Source: Oscillospiraceae bacterium
GTDB taxonomy: Bacteria; Bacillota; Clostridia; Oscillospirales; Oscillospiraceae
DNA: 64,000 bases
Assembly (NCBI GenBank): GCA_021768185.1
Contig: JAETNP010000002.1
Coordinates: 1 to 64,000 of the forward strand
Reading direction: 5' to 3'
Within the stretch, counting starts at the first letter, position 1. The number at the start of each line of letters is the position of its first letter. The position numbers were made by a program, and so were the translations under genes. The notes under the pieces were generated by a model. It was not told the origin of the DNA. It searched no databases and saw nothing but the letters and a program-made list of their open reading frames with translations. This document shows, piece after piece, positions 1 to 7,114 of the stretch.

Positions 1-2
1 GC

Positions 3-107
3 ACGGTTTGCGGTTTTGCCCAGGTGCCGGAGGAGCGAGGCTTCACGGGACCGGCAGCCTCAGAACGCGCCCGGAGGGGGGCTGTGGAGAGGCGGATATG
101 TAATTGA
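3..107 (+). other. Left edge, possible 3' end of an upstream gene (unidentified)
   Basis: All three forward frames stay open from the left edge for about 100 bases (stops at 101-103, 105-107 and 124-126), so a gene may end here, but no frame gives a recognisable protein. Frame 3, stopping with TGA at 105-107, looks slightly more protein-like. I cannot choose between them or name a family. Confidence 0.2.
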
Positions 108-131
108 ACAAAATAAAAATTTTGTTTAATT
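102..131. repeat. AT-rich inverted repeat, copy 1 (terminator-like)
   Basis: A 13-base arm (102-114) pairs with 119-131 around an AAAA loop, with one G-T mismatch. The arm begins aattgaacaaaa, and the same arm recurs at 7081. It lies between the left-edge material and the recombinase gene and could end transcription in either direction. Confidence 0.5.
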
Positions 132-170
132 TAGGGGAGGGGAAAACCGGAAAACCGTTCTGTAACGGCT

Positions 171-1175
171 ATGGCTACCGATTACCGCGGCGAGGCGCCG
201 CAGATTCTCTGCGACTTTCTCTCCTATCATGAAAACATCAAGGCGCACTCCCAGAAAACCGTTGACGAGTATTTTCTGGATCTGCGGAATTTCTTTCGAT
301 ACATCAAACAGTCCCGGGACCGGGCTCTGCGGGATCTGGACTGGGACGAGATCTCTATTATGGATGTGGACATTTCTCTGATCCGGTCGATTACGCTGAC
401 GGACGTCTATGGATATCTGACCTACCTCAGCCGCGACCGGGCCCAGCAGCCCAACAGCGACAAGACAAAATATGGGCTGACCGCCGCGACCAGAGCCAGG
501 AAGATCGCCACGCTTCGTTCCTTTTTTAACTATCTCACCCAGAAGGCCCATCTGCTGGAGGTCAACCCGATCAAGGATCTGGATTCGCCGAAACTGAAGA
601 AGAATCTGCCGAAATATCTGACACTGGATGAGAGCGTGGAATTGCTGGAGAGCGTGACGGGGGCCAATCAGGAGCGGGACTACTGCATTCTGACCCTTTT
701 CCTCAACTGCGGGCTGCGGATATCCGAACTGATCGGGCTGGATCTATCGGATATCCAGGGCAACGCCCTGCGGGTGCTGGGCAAGGGCAACAAGGTGCGC
801 ATCGTCTATCTTAACGACGCCTGCAAGCTGGCCCTGGAGCGCTATCTGGAGGTGCGGCGTCCCATCACCGGACGGGATCAGAACGCCCTCTTTCTCTCCA
901 CCCGGGACCAGCGGATCAGCCGGTCCAACGTCCACGCGCTGGTAAAAAAGCATCTGTCCCAGGCCGGTCTGGACAGCACCCAGTATTCCTCCCACAAGCT
1001 CCGCCATACCGCCGCTACGCTGATGCTGCAAAACGGCGTGGACGTGAAGGCGGTCCAGGAGGTTTTGGGACATGAACACCTGAACACGACGGAGATTTAC
1101 ACCCATATTGACAATGAGGCGCTGCGGGTGGCCGCCAAGGCCAATCCACTGGGACGGGTCAAACCCAAAAAGTGA
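171..1175 (+). CDS. Tyrosine recombinase, XerC/XerD type
   Basis: Site-specific DNA recombinase of the lambda-integrase family, probably a chromosome or plasmid dimer-resolution Xer protein acting in the cytoplasm. Residues 9-130 look like the SAM-like core-binding domain; residues 145-325 are the catalytic domain. The active-site residues are visible: R183 (CGLRISEL), a beta-hairpin lysine near K205/K208 (GKGNKVR), H275 and R278 (HKLRH), H301 (LGHEHL) and the nucleophile Y310 (TEIYTHI). At 334 residues it is about 30 longer than classical XerC/D, mostly from an insertion around residues 50-105. The ATG at 171 is the only start before an in-frame stop at 132, though the purine-rich AGGGGAGGGG is rather far upstream (133-142). 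There is no excisionase or phage gene next to it, so a housekeeping role is likelier than a mobile element. Confidence 0.9.
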   Translation: MATDYRGEAPQILCDFLSYHENIKAHSQKTVDEYFLDLRNFFRYIKQSRDRALRDLDWDEISIMDVDISLIRSITLTDVYGYLTYLSRDRAQQPNSDKTKYGLTAATRARKIATLRSFFNYLTQKAHLLEVNPIKDLDSPKLKKNLPKYLTLDESVELLESVTGANQERDYCILTLFLNCGLRISELIGLDLSDIQGNALRVLGKGNKVRIVYLNDACKLALERYLEVRRPITGRDQNALFLSTRDQRISRSNVHALVKKHLSQAGLDSTQYSSHKLRHTAATLMLQNGVDVKAVQEVLGHEHLNTTEIYTHIDNEALRVAAKANPLGRVKPKK

Positions 1176-1178
1176 GAA

Positions 1179-1205
1179 ATGCCGCCGGTTGGAAAACGGC
1201 GGCAT
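1179..1205 (+). terminator. Hairpin after the recombinase gene
   Basis: Nine-base perfect stem (1179-1187 with 1197-1205, ATGCCGCCG) directly after the stop codon at 1175. It is followed by CCCCCCTA rather than a T tract, so termination may be weak. It separates the convergent recombinase and amidase genes. Confidence 0.5.
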
Positions 1206-1224
1206 CCCCCCTATTGGTCCGCTG

Positions 1225-1746
1225 CTACCTGCGCACACCGATGAAATGAAGGAATCGGATGCCCTGGTAGTCGTAGGTGCTCAAAGGGCGGTTGTAGGCA
1301 TCGTAGCTGTGGGCCGCGATCAGCACGTCCGCCGGATGCAGGGCGGGCCAGCGGAGCAGACGCACCACGACTGGGGAGTGATTCCAGTTTTCTCCGTCAA
1401 AAGACAGCTGGACCACGTCCCCCGGCTCCAGCTGGCTGATGGAGGCGTTCTGAGCAACAGGACCTGCGTTTTTTGCCGCCCGGGTCATGAAGCGGTAGAA
1501 ATATTCCACCCCCGTCCAGGCGGGCGCTTTGTTGTTGGCGTCGATGTAATACCAGCCGAAATCCTTCTCGAAATTCATGACGCCGCTGCCGGCGTAGACA
1601 CACTGGGAGGCAAAATTGGTGCAGTCCCCTCCTATGTTCTCGTAGTCATAAAACGCCGGATTCCTGCCATAAGCCCACCGGCGGGCGTACCGCACCGCCG
1701 CAGCGCGGTCATAGGGAAACAGGCCGGGACCAAAGGTATCATCCAT
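1225..1746 (-). CDS. Amidase-domain protein (Amidase_6 family)
   Basis: Small protein (173 residues) made almost entirely of a putative amidase domain of the Amidase_6 (PF12671) type, a papain-fold NlpC/P60 relative. It contains the typical stretch with RAAAVRYARRWA, then GGDCTNFASQC with the likely nucleophile C42, and a possible catalytic H123 (WNHSPVVV). No signal peptide or membrane segment is visible, which is unusual if the substrate is peptidoglycan; it could be cytoplasmic or leave by another route. The ATG at 1746 follows an AAGGGG Shine-Dalgarno sequence that lies inside the 3' arm of the strong hairpin at 1751-1789. The substrate is not known. Confidence 0.8.
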   Translation of the reverse strand: MDDTFGPGLFPYDRAAAVRYARRWAYGRNPAFYDYENIGGDCTNFASQCVYAGSGVMNFEKDFGWYYIDANNKAPAWTGVEYFYRFMTRAAKNAGPVAQNASISQLEPGDVVQLSFDGENWNHSPVVVRLLRWPALHPADVLIAAHSYDAYNRPLSTYDYQGIRFLHFIGVRR

Positions 1747-1750
1747 AAAA

Positions 1751-1789
1751 AATCACCCCTTCCGCACAGTATATGCGGAGGGGGTGATT
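1751..1789 (-). terminator. Terminator of the cadC-cadA operon, overlapping the amidase RBS
   Basis: Sixteen-base stem (1751-1766 with 1774-1789, one wobble pair) with a 7-base loop, followed on the minus strand by TTTTTT. It sits 15 bases after the cadA stop. Its 3' arm carries the AAGGGG Shine-Dalgarno sequence of the next gene, so the folded hairpin would also hide that ribosome site. Confidence 0.8.
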
Positions 1790-1803
1790 GTGGCTATATG
1801 GAA

Positions 1804-3909
1804 TCAAACTTTTTTCCGGTTGATGCGCAGGGTGTTCAGGACGCACAGCATACATACCCCTACATCGGCAAACACGCCGGCCCACAGCTCCACATGGCCC
1901 GTGACGGAGAGAATCATCACCAGGACTTTTACCGCAATGGCGAAAACAATATTTTCTGTGGCGATGCGGCTGGTACGGCGGGCAATGCGGATGCCGGAGG
2001 CGATCTTGCTGGGCTCGTCGCCCATGATGATGACGTCCGCCGTCTCAATGGCGGCGTCGGCGCCCAGGCCGCCCATGGCGATGCCGATATCCGCGGAGGC
2101 CAGCACCGGCGTGTCGTTGATGCCGTCTCCGGCGTAGAGCAGCCGGCCCTTGCCGGTCAATTGATCCCGCAGGCGGTTCAGCGCCTCCAGCTTATCCTGG
2201 GGCAGAAGCTCGCCGGTGGCCTGGTCCAGGCCGATCTCCCGGGCGATCTCCTCCACAACCGGCTTGCTGTCGCCGGAGAGCATAGCGGTCTTTTGAACGC
2301 CCAGGGCGCGGAGAGCCGATATGGCCGCTTTCGCGTCCCGCTTCGGCGTGTCCCGCAGCAGCACGGCCCCCTGGTAGACGCCGTCCGCCGCTACATACAC
2401 CGCCGTGGCGGCGGCAGATGGAACCTCCGGCAAGGAGACGCCTGCCTCCAGGAGGTAGTCCCGCTTCCCGGCCAGGATGCGGCGGCCGGCAGCTGTTACG
2501 GATACGCCGTGGCCAGATACCTCCTGGTAGTCCTCCAGGGCTGCCTCGTCCAGGGGCTTGCCGTAGGCGGCAAGGATGGACTGGGCAATGGGATGGGTGG
2601 AGCGGCACTCCGCCTGGGCGGCCAGTTCCAGCAGCATTTCCCGGGAAACGCCATCGGCCAGGAGACAGTCGGACACGGAGAAACGGCCCTCGGTGAGGGT
2701 GCCGGTCTTATCAAAGGCCACGATCTGGGCCTCCGCCAGGGTCTCCAGGTGGTTGCCGCCCTTTACCAGGACGCCCTCGCGGGAGGCGCGGCCGATACCG
2801 GCGAAAAAGCTGAGGGGTACGGAAATCACCAGGGCGCAGGGACAGGAGATGACCAGGAAGCACAGGGCGCTGTAGACGGACCGGCTCCAGGGCATCAGGC
2901 CCAGCAGCGGCGGGAGCACCGCCACGATTACCGCCGCCAGGCAGACAATGGGCGTATAGATCCTGGCGAAGCGGGTAATAAATTTCTCGCTGGCGGCCTT
3001 TTTCTCGGAGGCGTGTTCCACCATCTCCAGGATCTTGCTGGCAGTGGATTCGCCGAAGGACTTCTCTACCCGGATCTCTAAAGCGCCGCTGAGATTGATG
3101 CAGCCCGCCATCACCGGCTGGCCGGGGGCAATGTCACGGGGCACGGATTCACCGGTGAGGGCCGCCGTATCCAGCTGGGACACGCCCTCCAGCACCGTGC
3201 CGTCCAGAGGAACCTTTTCGCCGGGGCGTACCAGGATGGTCTGCCCCACCTGCACCTGGGAAGCCTCCACTTCCCTGCTCTGGCCGTCCTCCAGCAGATT
3301 GGCGTGGTCGGGCCGGACGTCCAGCAGGGCGGAGATGGACTTGCGGGAGGAGGACACCGCCTTGGTTTGCAGGTATTCGCCCAGGCGGTACAGTAGAAAC
3401 ACCATGACCCCCTCAGGGATCTCGCCGATACACACCGCGCCGATACCGGCAATGGCCATCAGGAAGCTCTCGCCGAATATGTCGCCCCGGCGGATATTAT
3501 TGACGGCCTGGACAACGATCTCTGCCGCCACTGCGATGAACGCCGCCAGCAGGACCACTGTGGAGACCCAGGGGGTCCCGCTCAGGAATAGTTTCAGCAG
3601 CAATCCGGCAGCCAGCAGGACCGCGCCTGCGGCAAGGGTCAGCAGCTCCTTTTTTGCTTCGGACGGGTCCTGCTCATGGTTATGGTCATGACCGCAGCTG
3701 CAGCAGTCTCCGTGGTCGTGGCCGCAGCAGTCTCCGTGATGGTGCTCATGGTCGCGGTCACAACAATGATCGTGGTGATGCTCATGGTCACAGCAATGGT
3801 CGTGGTGGTCATGACCGTGCTCGTGCTCATGACAATGACAGTGGTCATGCGCCTCGTGCTCGTGGCAGTGCTCTTGGGCGTGAGCGGACTGCTTTTCTTT
3901 CTCTTCCAT
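1804..3909 (-). CDS. cadA: P1B-type heavy-metal ATPase with His/Cys-rich N-terminus (CadA/ZntA-like)
   Basis: Membrane ATPase that exports divalent metals (Zn, Cd, Pb and possibly Co), in the P1B family. Seen: phosphatase motif TGES (about 253), CPC transmembrane metal site at 356-358 (SCPCAL), phosphorylated D400 in DKTGTLTEG, and a GDGINDTP hinge motif near the C-terminal end of the ATP-binding region. The CPC motif points to Zn/Cd/Pb. There is no standard HMA domain with a CxxC motif; the first 80 residues instead hold about 28 histidines and 12 cysteines. The start lies 3 bases after the stop of the ArsR-family gene, so the two form one operon ended by the hairpin at 1751-1789. Metal specificity is inferred, not shown; zntA would be an equally fair name. 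Confidence 0.92.
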   Translation of the reverse strand: MEEKEKQSAHAQEHCHEHEAHDHCHCHEHEHGHDHHDHCCDHEHHHDHCCDRDHEHHHGDCCGHDHGDCCSCGHDHNHEQDPSEAKKELLTLAAGAVLLAAGLLLKLFLSGTPWVSTVVLLAAFIAVAAEIVVQAVNNIRRGDIFGESFLMAIAGIGAVCIGEIPEGVMVFLLYRLGEYLQTKAVSSSRKSISALLDVRPDHANLLEDGQSREVEASQVQVGQTILVRPGEKVPLDGTVLEGVSQLDTAALTGESVPRDIAPGQPVMAGCINLSGALEIRVEKSFGESTASKILEMVEHASEKKAASEKFITRFARIYTPIVCLAAVIVAVLPPLLGLMPWSRSVYSALCFLVISCPCALVISVPLSFFAGIGRASREGVLVKGGNHLETLAEAQIVAFDKTGTLTEGRFSVSDCLLADGVSREMLLELAAQAECRSTHPIAQSILAAYGKPLDEAALEDYQEVSGHGVSVTAAGRRILAGKRDYLLEAGVSLPEVPSAAATAVYVAADGVYQGAVLLRDTPKRDAKAAISALRALGVQKTAMLSGDSKPVVEEIAREIGLDQATGELLPQDKLEALNRLRDQLTGKGRLLYAGDGINDTPVLASADIGIAMGGLGADAAIETADVIIMGDEPSKIASGIRIARRTSRIATENIVFAIAVKVLVMILSVTGHVELWAGVFADVGVCMLCVLNTLRINRKKV

Positions 3910-3912
3910 TGG

Positions 3913-4284
3913 TTATCCCTCCATTTCTTCCATAACATGGTCAAAGGCCATGGCGAAAATCTGTCCGATATGGGCGTCGTCCAGGGCGTAGTAGACCACC
4001 CTCCCCTGCTTGCGGCTCCTGACGATCCGGGCCACCTTCAGCAGACGAAGCTGGTGGCTGATGGCGCTCTGGGTCATGCCCAGAAGCGCCGCCAGGTCGC
4101 ACACGCACATCTCCTCGATGTTCAGCGCGCAGATGATCCGGGCCCGGGTGCTGTCCCCGAAGACCTTGAAAAGCTCGGACACTTCGTAGACCGGCTCCTC
4201 GTCCGGCATCTTTGCCTTGACCCGGGCCAGGACATCCTCATGGATGACGCTGACCTCACAGGTCTCGATGGGCTCTCGGTTCAT
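3913..4284 (-). CDS. ArsR/SmtB-family metal-sensing repressor (CadC/CzrA-like)
   Basis: Winged-helix DNA-binding repressor that leaves DNA when metal binds and so switches on the ATPase gene behind it. The middle holds the family signature: EEMCVCDLAALLGMTQSAISHQLRLL (metal-site-like CVC near the start of helix 3, then the recognition helix), followed by a wing ending VVYYALDD. I place the start at the ATG at 4284 (MNREPIE), which has a GGAGGG site 8 bases before it, giving 123 residues; an upstream in-frame ATG at 4335 would lie at the transcription start and inside the operator. A perfect-consensus promoter and a dyad operator lie directly upstream, which fits autoregulation. Confidence 0.92.
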   Translation of the reverse strand: MNREPIETCEVSVIHEDVLARVKAKMPDEEPVYEVSELFKVFGDSTRARIICALNIEEMCVCDLAALLGMTQSAISHQLRLLKVARIVRSRKQGRVVYYALDDAHIGQIFAMAFDHVMEEMEG

Positions 4285-4318
4285 ATCCTTACCCTCCCGC
4301 TGTATCTTTGAACAAGTG

Positions 4319-4342
4319 AATATATGAGCAATCATTCATGCT
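4319..4342 (-). promoter_or_regulatory. Likely ArsR/CadC operator
   Basis: Imperfect dyad of the SmtB/CadC kind (TGAGCA and TTCATG halves, centred near 4331) located at the expected transcription start of the cadC-cadA operon, where a bound repressor would block RNA polymerase. Confidence 0.6.
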
Positions 4343-4346
4343 TTAG

Positions 4347-4374
4347 ATTATACACAGAACAGCCGATTTGTCAA
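4347..4374 (-). promoter_or_regulatory. Sigma-A promoter of cadC-cadA
   Basis: On the minus strand TTGACA (4374-4369), a 16-base spacer and TATAAT (4352-4347): both hexamers match consensus exactly. The predicted start point near 4340 falls within the operator. Confidence 0.85.
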
Positions 4375-4418
4375 GAGGGACGGGAAAAATTTTTTGCAGC
4401 AGCTCCCGGATAAGAGCA

Positions 4419-4451
4419 GCCCCCGGACTGCTTATACGGCAGTCCGGGGGC
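4419..4451 (-). terminator. Hairpin after fba
   Basis: Twelve-base perfect GC-rich stem (4419-4430 with 4440-4451) 31 bases after the aldolase stop codon. The T-rich stretch is about 24 bases further on rather than adjacent, so it may act as a roadblock or a weak terminator. Confidence 0.6.
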
Positions 4452-4482
4452 CTGGAAATGAATATTCGGTGTTACACCAATC

Positions 4483-5451
4483 TTAGAATGCCTTGCCGTC
4501 GCAGCCCAGGACGTCGATCAGCTTGTGCTTGACCAGCTCCTTGATGGCGGCGCGGGCGGGCTTCAGGTACTCGCGGGGGTCGAACTTGTCGGGATGCTCG
4601 GTGAAGAACTGACGGATGGTGCCGGTCATGGCCAGACGCAGGTCGGAGTCAATGTTGATCTTGCACACGGCGCTGCGGGCGGCCTGACGGAGCTGCTCCT
4701 CGGGAATGCCGACGGCGTCGGGCATCTTGCCGCCGTTCTCGTTGACCATCTTCACGAACTGCTGGGGCACGGAAGAAGAACCGTGGAGCACGATGGGGAA
4801 GCCGGGCAGGCGCTTGACGACCTCGTCCAGGATGTCGAAGCGCAGGGGCGGGGGAACCAGCTCGCCCTTCTCATTGCGGGTGCACTGAGCGGCGGTGAAC
4901 TTGTATGCGCCGTGGCTGGTGCCGATGGCGATGGCCAGGGAGTCGCAGCCGGTCTTGTTGACGAACTCCTCGACCTCCTCGGGACGGGTGTAGGAGGAAT
5001 CCTCGGCGGAAACCTTTACCTCGTCCTCTACGCCGGCCAGGCTGCCCAGCTCGGCCTCGACGACGACGCCGTGGTCATGGGCATACTCAACCACTTTCTT
5101 GGTGATCTCAATGTTCTCGGCAAAGGGCTTGCTGGAGGCGTCGATCATGACGGAGGTGAAACCGCCGTCGATGCAGCTCTTGCAGGTCTCGAAGCTGTCG
5201 CCGTGGTCCAGATGCAGGCAGATGGGCAGGCCGGTCTCGATGATGGCAGCCTCTACCAGCTTGACCAGGTAGGTGTGGTTGGCATAGGCGCGGGCGCCCT
5301 TGGAAACCTGGAGAATCAGGGGAGCGCTGACTTCCTTGGCGGCCTCGGTGATGCCCTGGACAATCTCCATGTTGTTGACATTGAAGGCGCCGATGGCGTA
5401 GCCGCCGTTATAGGCCTTCTTGAACATTTCAGTAGTAGTTACGAGGGGCAT
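4483..5451 (-). CDS. fba: Class II fructose-1,6-bisphosphate aldolase
   Basis: Zn-dependent glycolytic aldolase that interconverts fructose 1,6-bisphosphate with dihydroxyacetone phosphate and glyceraldehyde 3-phosphate. The 322-residue length is normal. Visible signature: CLHLDHGDSFE with catalytic D82 and Zn ligand H83, an EAELG segment around 134, the second Zn histidine in GTSHGAY and the third in LHGSSS. It is transcribed divergently from the PPi-phosphofructokinase gene, whose product is its substrate. The ATG at 5451 follows AAGGAGG; the promoter at 5485-5512 drives it alone and a hairpin follows. Confidence 0.96.
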   Translation of the reverse strand: MPLVTTTEMFKKAYNGGYAIGAFNVNNMEIVQGITEAAKEVSAPLILQVSKGARAYANHTYLVKLVEAAIIETGLPICLHLDHGDSFETCKSCIDGGFTSVMIDASSKPFAENIEITKKVVEYAHDHGVVVEAELGSLAGVEDEVKVSAEDSSYTRPEEVEEFVNKTGCDSLAIAIGTSHGAYKFTAAQCTRNEKGELVPPPLRFDILDEVVKRLPGFPIVLHGSSSVPQQFVKMVNENGGKMPDAVGIPEEQLRQAARSAVCKINIDSDLRLAMTGTIRQFFTEHPDKFDPREYLKPARAAIKELVKHKLIDVLGCDGKAF

Positions 5452-5484
5452 GGGTAGTATCCTCCTTATGGTGAAGTTAGGTTT

Positions 5485-5512
5485 ATTTTACCACATTTCC
5501 ACCGGATTGCAA
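5485..5512 (-). promoter_or_regulatory. Sigma-A promoter of fba
   Basis: Minus-strand TTGCAA (5512-5507), 16-base spacer, TAAAAT (5490-5485), followed by an AAGGAGG ribosome site before the ATG at 5451. Confidence 0.7.
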
Positions 5513-5591
5513 CAGGAAAATCAAAAAAATGTATGGTGCGGTGCGGGCAAAGGTTTGTATATTATGCCGCCGGTTTTGCGGGAAAAATCTG

Positions 5592-5620
5592 TTTACAATT
5601 CAGGAAAAGCTTGCTATACT
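5592..5620 (+). promoter_or_regulatory. Sigma-A promoter of pfp
   Basis: TTTACA (5592-5597), 17-base spacer, TATACT (5615-5620). The leader to the start codon at 5695 is about 68 bases. Confidence 0.75.
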
Positions 5621-5694
5621 ATAAAGAAAGCGCAGACTCGGATATACTGTCTCAAGAAAAAGCATTATGCTGAAAAATGGGAGGAACACTAACT

Positions 5695-6927
5695 ATGTTA
5701 AAAGGCGCATGCATCATCGGCCAGTCCGGCGGCCCCACTTCCGTCATCAACGCCAGCGCGTACGGCGTTATCCGCACCGCCCTGGACAGCGAGGCCATCA
5801 CCAAGGTCTACGGCGCGGAGCACGGCATCAAGGGCGTGCTCAACGACCGGCTTCTGGACATGACCCAGGAGGACCCCGCCGAGCTGGAGAACCTGCTCTA
5901 CACCCCCTCCTCTGCTCTGGGCTCCTGCCGGTACAAGATCGCTGACCCCGATGTGGACGACACCGATTACAAGCGCATTCTGGAGATCTTCAAAAAGTAC
6001 GACGTGCGCTACTTCTTCTACAACGGCGGCAATGACTCCATGGACACCTGCAACAAGATCAGCAAGTATATGCAGAAGGTGGGCTATGAGTGTTGCGTCA
6101 TGGGCGTGCCCAAGACCATCGACAACGATCTGTTCGGCACCGACCACTGCCCCGGCTTCGCCTCCGCCGCCAAGTATATCGCCACTTCCTGCATGGAAGT
6201 CTACCACGACGCCCGGGTGTATGACACCGGCATGATCTGCGTCATCGAGATCATGGGCCGTCACGCCGGCTGGCTCACCGCCGCCGCGGGCCTTGCCACC
6301 GCTATGGGCGCGGGCCCCGACCTCATCTATATGCCTGAGACCGACTTCGATATGGACAAGTTCATTTCCGAGGTGAAGAAGGTTTATGCCGAGAAGGGCA
6401 ACTGCATGGTGGCCGTCTCCGAGGGCATCCACTACGCCGACGGTTCCTTCGTCTCCGAGGCTAAGACCAGCGCCACCGACGGCTTCGGTCATGCCCAGCT
6501 GGGCGGTCTGGCCGCTATGCTGGCCGACATCGTGAAGAAGGAGACCGGCGCAAAGGTCCGCGGCATCGAGCTGAGCCTGCTCCAGCGCTGCGGCGCCCAT
6601 CTGGCATCCCAGACCGACATCGACGAGTCCTTCATGGCCGGCAAGGCCGCCGTGGAGAACGCCATTGCCGGGCTGACCGATAAGATGGTGGGCTTCGAGC
6701 GGTGCATCGAGGGCGGCAAGTACGTCTGCAAGACCAAGCTGTTCAATCTGACCGACGTGGCCAACACCGAGAAGAAGGTGCCCATCGAGTGGATCAACGC
6801 CGAGCACAACGGCGTCACCCAAGCCTTCATCGACTATGCCCTCCCCCTCATCCAGGGCGAGACCAAGATGAAGAAGGAAAACGGCCTGCCCCGGTTCGCA
6901 CGGCTGAAGAAGGTCCTGGCGAAGTAA
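5695..6927 (+). CDS. pfp: 6-phosphofructokinase, probably pyrophosphate-dependent
   Basis: Phosphorylates fructose 6-phosphate to fructose 1,6-bisphosphate. Counting from the ATG at 5695, GGNDS is at 111-115 where ATP enzymes have GGDGS, and PKTIDND at 139-145 carries the lysine that marks PPi-dependent enzymes (ATP enzymes have PGTIDND). MGRHAGW (187-193) is the conserved substrate-binding motif. The reaction is therefore probably reversible and PPi-driven, as in many Clostridia. The start was chosen because GGGAGG lies 10 bases before it; the in-frame ATG at 5677 actually overlaps that ribosome site. Length is 410 residues. Its neighbour fba is divergent, so both central glycolytic steps share one intergenic region. 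Confidence 0.92.
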   Translation: MLKGACIIGQSGGPTSVINASAYGVIRTALDSEAITKVYGAEHGIKGVLNDRLLDMTQEDPAELENLLYTPSSALGSCRYKIADPDVDDTDYKRILEIFKKYDVRYFFYNGGNDSMDTCNKISKYMQKVGYECCVMGVPKTIDNDLFGTDHCPGFASAAKYIATSCMEVYHDARVYDTGMICVIEIMGRHAGWLTAAAGLATAMGAGPDLIYMPETDFDMDKFISEVKKVYAEKGNCMVAVSEGIHYADGSFVSEAKTSATDGFGHAQLGGLAAMLADIVKKETGAKVRGIELSLLQRCGAHLASQTDIDESFMAGKAAVENAIAGLTDKMVGFERCIEGGKYVCKTKLFNLTDVANTEKKVPIEWINAEHNGVTQAFIDYALPLIQGETKMKKENGLPRFARLKKVLAK

Positions 6928-6932
6928 AAGTT

Positions 6933-7012
6933 TTCGCCCGCCTTTTTCAAAAGGCGGCAGGGTCCAGGGACAGCGTCCCTGGTGGGTTTGGGCAAAGCCC
7001 AACCCTAACTCG
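6933..7012 (+). repeat. Intergenic segment with stacked short hairpins after pfp
   Basis: The spacer holds several small inverted repeats: CGCC...AAAAGGCG around 6939-6956, CAGGGA...TCCCTG around 6964-6981 and GGGTTTGGGC...GCCCAACCC around 6982-7005. Such stacks often belong to dispersed intergenic repeats, but no second copy is present in this window. No open reading frame of note lies here. Confidence 0.35.
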
Positions 7013-7035
7013 TCCAGCAAGAAGAATAGAAAGCA

Positions 7036-7081
7036 GCCGGTCCCCTTCCCCGGGGACCGGCTGTGCTTATTGCTTTTTATA
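7036..7081 (+). terminator. Terminator downstream of pfp
   Basis: Twelve-base perfect stem (7036-7047 with 7054-7065) with a 6-base loop, then TGCTTATTGCTTTTTA. It is the strongest intrinsic terminator for the phosphofructokinase transcript, about 110 bases after the stop. Confidence 0.75.
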
Positions 7082-7110
7082 ATTGAACAAAACTTTAGCT
7101 TTGTTCAATT
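7081..7110. repeat. AT-rich inverted repeat, copy 2
   Basis: Eleven-base perfect stem (7081-7091 with 7100-7110) with arm aattgaacaaa, the same arm as the inverted repeat at 102-131. It lies between convergent genes (pfp and the BlaR1-like gene) and could terminate the latter on the minus strand. Confidence 0.5.
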
Positions 7111-7114
7111 TGTG

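Noticed and set aside
171-1175. Recombinase as evidence for a mobile element at the left edge
   Set aside because: No excisionase, relaxase, phage genes, att repeats or tRNA are nearby; a housekeeping Xer role is simpler.
1108-3081. 657-codon forward reading frame opposite the amidase and cadA genes
   Set aside because: It is antisense to two clear protein families, has no ribosome site of its own, and its translation is low-complexity as expected from the complement of GC-rich coding DNA.
3668-3909. His-rich DNA repeats as a possible CRISPR or tandem-repeat locus
   Set aside because: The period is irregular and explained by codon repetition for HxH and DHCC in an open reading frame.
3676-4311. 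Forward frame with long valine/methionine-rich stretches that looks like membrane helices
   Set aside because: It is the complement of the His-rich tail of the metal ATPase and of the ArsR-family gene; the hydrophobicity is an artefact of CAT/CAC complement codons.
4285-4335. Upstream ATG of the ArsR-family gene
   Set aside because: It falls at the predicted transcription start and within the operator, with no ribosome site, whereas 4284 has GGAGGG at the right distance.
5698-7020. 440-codon minus-strand frame over pfp
   Set aside because: Antisense to a complete phosphofructokinase; no family features.
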